From Bryobacterales bacterium (GTDB lineage Bacteria > Acidobacteriota > Terriglobia > Bryobacterales > Bryobacteraceae): a stretch of DNA of 36,830 nucleotides. Positions 33,197 to 36,830 of the stretch are shown one piece after another; within the stretch, counting starts at the first letter, position 1; the number at the start of each line of letters is the position of its first letter. Location: contig JAFAQY010000059.1 of the NCBI GenBank assembly GCA_019261985.1, forward strand, positions 1 through 36,830. Direction: 5' to 3'. A program made the translations under genes and the position numbers. Below the pieces are notes generated by a model that searched no databases, was not told where the DNA came from, and saw nothing but the letters and a program-made list of their open reading frames with translations.

Positions 33197-34479
33197 GAGC
33201 GGAAACGATTGCAATACATGGCGGCTACGAAGACGATCCAGCGACAAACGCCGTGGCCGTGCCCATATACCAAACCGCGGCATATGCATTCGACAGCGCC
33301 GATCACGCGGCCGCGCTTTTCAATTTAGAAGCGGGCGGGTATCGCTACACCCGCATTAACAACCCGACCACGGCCGTGTTGGAGCGGCGCGTTGCCGCGC
33401 TCGAAGGCGGACTCGAAGCCTTGGCGGTGAGCTCAGGGCAGGCAGCGGTGAACTATGCCGTTACCAATCTAACCAGCCCAGGCGCGAATATCGTATCCGT
33501 TCCGCAGTTGTACGGCACAACCCACACGCTGTTTGCCCATATCCTGCCAAATCAGGGGGTTTGCACGCGCTTCGCGGAGTCGGATCAGCCCGGCGCTATT
33601 GAGGAGCTGATCGACAAAAACACGCGTGCGGTGTTTTGCGAAACCGTCGGCAACCCGGCGGGCAATATTTGCGATATCGAGGCGCTCGCGCGCGTCGCCC
33701 ATAGACAAGGCGTTCCGCTGATTGTCGATAATACGGTCGCGTCGCCCATCCTGCTTCGGCCGATCGAGTACGGCGCGGATATTGTTGTTCATTCGCTCAC
33801 GAAGTTCATGGGCGGCCATGGGACGGCGCTGGGCGGCGTGATCGTGGATAGCGGCAAATTTCCATGGCGGGAGAATGCCCGCCGTTTTCCAATGTTCAGC
33901 CGGCCTGACCACTCCTATCACGATCTCGTTTACAACGACCGCTTCGGGGATGCCGCGTACATCGGCCGCTGCCGGTGCGTGTGCGCGCGGACCATTGGCG
34001 CCGTTCTTTCTCCCTTCAATGCGTTTCTGCTGCTGCAAGGAATCGAAACGGTGGCATTGCGCATCGAGCGTCATATTGAAAATGGCCGCCGCGTCGCGGA
34101 ATTCCTTCGCGGCCATCCGAGAGTTGAGTGGATCAACTATGCGGGTTTCGACGACAGCCCTTATCACGCGCTTGCTCAAAAATATCTCCGGGGACGTGGG
34201 TGCTCATTGATGACATTCGGAGTCCTTGGCGGTTATGAAGCCGCCAAGACGTTCTACGACGCTCTGCGTCTGGTAAAGCGGGTCGTCAACATCGGCGACG
34301 CCAAATCCCTGGCCTGTCATCCGGCTTCGACAACTCACCGGCAGATGTCGGCAGAAGAACAACGCAAGGCCGGCGTAACGCCGGAAACCCTCCGCTTGAG
34401 CGTGGGCATCGAGCATATCGACGACATTCTCGCCGATCTCGATCAAGCGCTGGCCGCTGGCAGCGCAAAGGTGGCTTAA
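33193..34479 (+). CDS. MetY-like PLP gamma-substitution enzyme (O-acylhomoserine sulfhydrylase family)
   Basis: A 428-residue enzyme of the Cys/Met-metabolism PLP family. The GTG at 33193, overlapping the decarboxylase stop (GTGA), gives RAETIAIHGGYEDDPATNAVAVPIYQT, the normal MetY beginning and length; a longer frame upstream lies on the decarboxylase gene. Residues include YRYTRINNPTTAVLERRVAALEGG, VDNTVASP and the PLP lysine K204 in HSLTKFMGGHG. The end has VVNIGDAKSLACHPASTTH and LRLSVGIEHIDDI. It would replace the acyloxy group of an O-acylhomoserine with a nucleophile: sulfide in ordinary MetY, carbon or nitrogen nucleophiles in relatives such as LolC, CndF or Fub7. Which applies here is unknown. 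Confidence 0.85.
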   Translation: MRAETIAIHGGYEDDPATNAVAVPIYQTAAYAFDSADHAAALFNLEAGGYRYTRINNPTTAVLERRVAALEGGLEALAVSSGQAAVNYAVTNLTSPGANIVSVPQLYGTTHTLFAHILPNQGVCTRFAESDQPGAIEELIDKNTRAVFCETVGNPAGNICDIEALARVAHRQGVPLIVDNTVASPILLRPIEYGADIVVHSLTKFMGGHGTALGGVIVDSGKFPWRENARRFPMFSRPDHSYHDLVYNDRFGDAAYIGRCRCVCARTIGAVLSPFNAFLLLQGIETVALRIERHIENGRRVAEFLRGHPRVEWINYAGFDDSPYHALAQKYLRGRGCSLMTFGVLGGYEAAKTFYDALRLVKRVVNIGDAKSLACHPASTTHRQMSAEEQRKAGVTPETLRLSVGIEHIDDILADLDQALAAGSAKVA

Positions 34480-34510
34480 CGTTGGCCGCCCTTCACGCCG
34501 CGCGGCTTCA

Positions 34511-34538
34511 TTGACACGGTGCGTTCCGGTGTCATAAG
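34511..34538 (+). promoter_or_regulatory. Candidate sigma-70 promoter with overlapping inverted repeat
   Basis: TTGACA (34511-34516) is a perfect -35 element; CATAAG (34533-34538), 16 nt later, is an acceptable -10. The same stretch carries an imperfect inverted repeat, TGACAC-GG (34512-34519) and CCGGTGTCA (34526-34534), so a regulator could cover the -35. It lies in the 82-nt gap after the biosynthetic operon, suggesting the downstream gene is expressed separately. Confidence 0.45.
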
Positions 34539-34561
34539 CTGCACGAAGACAGGAGAATTGC

Positions 34562-36463
34562 ATGTCAAAAGCAAAGAAGACCCCCGTTGGCCGGCGCGGA
34601 TTTTTGAAGGGCGCGGCTGTGGGTGCGGCGGCAATGGCTGCTCGACCGAACATCGGACGCGCGCAAGATTCGCCCCAGCCCGGCGGCCGCGGGGCCGCGG
34701 CGCCTACGCAAACCGCGCTTGCCCGAGAAGCGGGAAATGCCCGTCCAACGGCAGCCGCGCTGCGCGTGATCGACCGGCCTGGGTCGGACTTCATGGTCGA
34801 AGTACTGAAATCGCTGAATATTGAATATCTCGCCGCGAACCCCGGCTCTACGTTCGAGTCCCTGCACGAATCGCTGATCAACTACGGCAACAATCAGATG
34901 CCGGAGTTTCTGACCGCTTGCCACGAGGAGTCCGCCGTCGCGATGGCGCACGGCTATTTCAAAATCGAAGGCAAGCCGATGATGGCGCTCATTCATGGCG
35001 ACATCGGCCTGCAGCACGCCGGCATGGCGATTTACAACGCCTACTGCGACCGTGTGCCGGTCTTTATGATTGTGGGCAACCACGCCGATTCGGCCGAGCG
35101 CGGACAGGGCGTGCAGTCCATCCACAGCGCGCAGGACCTGGGAGCGCTGGTTCGCGACTACACCAAGTGGGACGATGAGCCGTACTCGCTTCAAGCCTTT
35201 GCCGATAACTCGGTTCGCGCGTATAAAATCGCCATGACCCCGCCGATGGGGCCGACGCTCATCGTCGCGAATAACGAAATTCAAGCCCATCCGCAAACGG
35301 AGCGGAATTTGCGCATCCCGAAATTGGTGCTGACGTCTCCACCCGCCGGCGATTACGGCGCCGTGAAGGAAGCCGCCAAGATGCTCGTCAACGCGGAACG
35401 GCCCATCATCATCGCCGAAAGAGCGGTCCGCACGCAGCGCGGCGTTGATCTGCTTATCGAACTGGCGGAAACCCTGCAAGCCCCGGTGAACAGCCAGGAG
35501 CGCATGAATTTCCCGAATCGCCATCCGCTGGCCGGCACAGGTGGGCCGGGATACAGCCCCGATGTGGCGCTGTGTCTGGAGTTGAACGATCTTCAAAACG
35601 AGACCCGCGCCGCGCGGGCGCGCAACGGCAAGATCATCAGCATTTCTTCGCTCGCGCTCTCGCATAAGAGCAATATTCAGGATTTCGGCCACTACGCGGA
35701 TGTGGACCTTGACATCGGCGCGGACGCCGAGGCCACGCTTCCGGTGCTTATTGAGGAGTGCAAGAAACTGATCACGCCCGATCGGAAAGCTGCGATTCAG
35801 GCGCGCGGCATGAAAGTCGCCGAAGCCAACCGGCAGGCCCGCGTCCAGGGTATCGAGAGCGCCCGGCTTGGCTGGGACGCGAGTCCGATCGCCTTAAGCC
35901 GCATCGCCGCGGAACTTTGGCCTCTGGTGCAAAAGGAAGATTGGTCCTACGTGTCACCGATGGCTTTCGCCGGCGGCTGGGCCAACCGGCTTTGGGACAT
36001 GACCAAGACCTATCAGTACATCGGCGGCCAGGGCGCGGGTGGAATGGGATATGGCGCTCCTGCTTCGGTGGGAGCGGCTCTAGCCAATCGCAAGTACGGC
36101 CGGCTGTCCATCAACATTCAAACCGATGGCGATTTCAACTACGCTCCTGGCGTCTTCTGGACGGCGGCGCATCATCGCATCCCTCTGCTGACCATCATGC
36201 ACAACAACCGCGGCTATCACCAGGAGGTCATGTTTATCGAGCAGATGGCCAGCCTGCATAACCGCGGCGCGGAGCGGGCGCATATCGGCACGAAGCTGTG
36301 GGACCCCGACATTAATTACGCTCAGATCGCAAAAGGTTACGGTCTTTATGCGGAAGGCCCCATCACCGATCCCAACGACTTAGCTCCGGCATTGAAGCGC
36401 GGCATCGAGCGCGTGAAGAAGGGCGAGCCGGTGTTGCTGGATGTAGTGACGCAGCCGCGGTGA
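34562..36463 (+). CDS. Tat-exported thiamine-diphosphate-dependent enzyme (acetolactate synthase-like)
   Basis: A 633-residue ThDP enzyme of the acetolactate synthase/benzoylformate decarboxylase superfamily. The N-terminus, KKTPVGRRGFLKGAAVGAAA, is a twin-arginine signal, followed by a Gly/Ala-rich linker; catalytic homology starts at about residue 75. The PYR domain has E122 in CHEESAVAMAHGY, corresponding to the ThDP-activating glutamate. The PP domain has the metal/diphosphate motif DGDFNYAPG (522-530) ending in HNN (547-549). Tat export of a folded, cofactor-loaded enzyme is unusual for this superfamily. The start has a strong AGGAGAA site 5 nt upstream. It probably decarboxylates or ligates a 2-keto acid in the periplasm; the substrate is unknown. 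No FAD-binding requirement can be read from the sequence. Confidence 0.88.
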   Translation: MSKAKKTPVGRRGFLKGAAVGAAAMAARPNIGRAQDSPQPGGRGAAAPTQTALAREAGNARPTAAALRVIDRPGSDFMVEVLKSLNIEYLAANPGSTFESLHESLINYGNNQMPEFLTACHEESAVAMAHGYFKIEGKPMMALIHGDIGLQHAGMAIYNAYCDRVPVFMIVGNHADSAERGQGVQSIHSAQDLGALVRDYTKWDDEPYSLQAFADNSVRAYKIAMTPPMGPTLIVANNEIQAHPQTERNLRIPKLVLTSPPAGDYGAVKEAAKMLVNAERPIIIAERAVRTQRGVDLLIELAETLQAPVNSQERMNFPNRHPLAGTGGPGYSPDVALCLELNDLQNETRAARARNGKIISISSLALSHKSNIQDFGHYADVDLDIGADAEATLPVLIEECKKLITPDRKAAIQARGMKVAEANRQARVQGIESARLGWDASPIALSRIAAELWPLVQKEDWSYVSPMAFAGGWANRLWDMTKTYQYIGGQGAGGMGYGAPASVGAALANRKYGRLSINIQTDGDFNYAPGVFWTAAHHRIPLLTIMHNNRGYHQEVMFIEQMASLHNRGAERAHIGTKLWDPDINYAQIAKGYGLYAEGPITDPNDLAPALKRGIERVKKGEPVLLDVVTQPR

Positions 36464-36557
36464 ACCACGCCGGCGGTTGGTAGCAAGGTCAACAGGCGGG
36501 TTAGCACCTAAATTATGCACGTAATAGAAGAGCACTGACGGAGGGCTGACTGCCTCG

Positions 36558-36648
36558 CCATTTGGTGACCCCGAAAATCCTGCGTTAAAACAGAAGAGCC
36601 GCGAAGACAGAAACTTCGCGAGCCGACTTTCGGGAGTCACCCAAATGG
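36558..36648 (+). promoter_or_regulatory. Long hairpin covering the ribosome site and start codon of the transposase gene
   Basis: The left arm CCATTTGGTGACCCCGAAA (36558-36576) pairs with 36628-36648 over 19 bp with two single-base bulges. A perfect inner hairpin CGCGAAG (36600-36606) / CTTCGCG (36614-36620) sits in the loop. The right arm contains the likely ribosome site GGGAG (36632-36636) and the ATG at 36645. Several insertion sequences use such stems to stop translation of transcripts coming from outside the element. It may lie at or near the IS left end. Confidence 0.6.
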
Positions 36649-36830
36649 TGAATAACACTAACGAGCATACGCGTAAAACGCCTGCCAAACAAGGCGCGCA
36701 GATCACCTCTCGCCAGCCCATGAAAATTGGGGCTTCCACGCCTTACGATTTTGAAGGCTCGAATATGACGGCCTACGGTGGTCTTTTGCCGGTGGCCAGC
36801 ATGCTGGAGAAATTAGAGTTCCAGCAACTG
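36645..36830 (+). mobile_element. Start of an IS1380-like transposase gene, cut by window end
   Basis: The ATG at 36645 opens 62 codons to the window edge: MVNNTNEHTRKTPAKQ, then GASTPYDFEGSN and MTAYGGLLPVASMLEKLEFQ. The segment STPYDFEG..MTAYGGLLPVASMLEKL is the conserved N-terminus of IS1380-family transposases (DDE type) as I recall them. The catalytic residues lie beyond the window, so completeness cannot be judged. The gene follows the ThDP enzyme gene by 181 nt, which holds a long inverted repeat. No second end or target duplication can be seen. Confidence 0.75.

Noticed and set aside
33193-34479. SAM-riboswitch control of the MetA/MetY-like genes
   Set aside because: The genes overlap their upstream neighbours, leaving no leader, and no SAM-riboswitch-like sequence precedes the operon.
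1-36830. CRISPR arrays, tRNA or rRNA genes
   Set aside because: No regularly spaced direct repeats, cloverleaf-like sequences or rRNA-conserved stretches were noticed. The only tandem repeats are the coding Thr-Gly tracts.

Overview
The window looks like a chromosomal segment of a GC-rich, soil-type Acidobacteriota, closest in style to Solibacter/Bryobacteraceae. This is inferred from gene content: a zinc-ribbon Ser/Thr kinase with TPR repeats, long secreted proteins built of repeats ending in WLSV...GLTPGTYSG..ITV, mycobacterial-type LigD and LigC ligases, a CzcA-type efflux operon, a Tat-exported thiamine-diphosphate enzyme and hairpin-rich intergenic repeats. No rRNA, tRNA or CRISPR array was seen.

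Layout. Positions 1-1319 (minus) hold the N-terminal part of RNase J, cut by the window edge. The gap to 1665 holds a 111-bp element of four consecutive hairpins and a possible structured leader. Then, on the plus strand, come a receptor-like Ser/Thr kinase (1665-4700), a LigC-type ATP-dependent DNA ligase (4738-5814), a MoxR-like AAA+ ATPase overlapping an unrecognised 609-residue protein (5877-8514) and a lipoprotein (8508-9119). From 16508 down to 9376 on the minus strand runs a tightly packed operon: TolC-like outer-membrane channel, periplasmic adaptor, RND pump, a small two-helix membrane protein, an outer-membrane beta-barrel and a DUF4097 protein. It is followed by an N-terminal fragment of KDPG aldolase. 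A PAS-LuxR membrane regulator lies just upstream (17630-16731), with two abutting inverted repeats between it and the pump genes. A full LigD (Pol-PE-Lig) is divergent to the regulator (17700-20348). A 980-residue secreted protein with two Thr-Gly tracts follows (20533-23475) and ends in a strong terminator.

The most interesting region is 23959-34479: ten plus-strand genes with overlapping or nearly touching ends. They are a GT4 glycosyltransferase, a heme-oxygenase-like diiron oxidase candidate, an acyl carrier protein, an AMP-forming ligase, an SDR reductase, a FATP-like acyl-CoA synthetase, a MetA-like homoserine acyltransferase, a GNAT acyltransferase, a PLP amino-acid decarboxylase and a MetY-like PLP gamma-substitution enzyme. 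I read it as an uncharacterised biosynthetic operon. It would activate a carboxylic acid onto a carrier protein, make an O-acylhomoserine-derived amino acid, decarboxylate it to a gamma-substituted propylamine and join the parts by N-acylation and glycosylation. The product is unknown and this route is inference.

Downstream, a separately promoted, Tat-exported ThDP enzyme (34562-36463) is followed by the start of an IS1380-like transposase gene, cut by the window end. Its ribosome binding site and start codon lie in a long hairpin.
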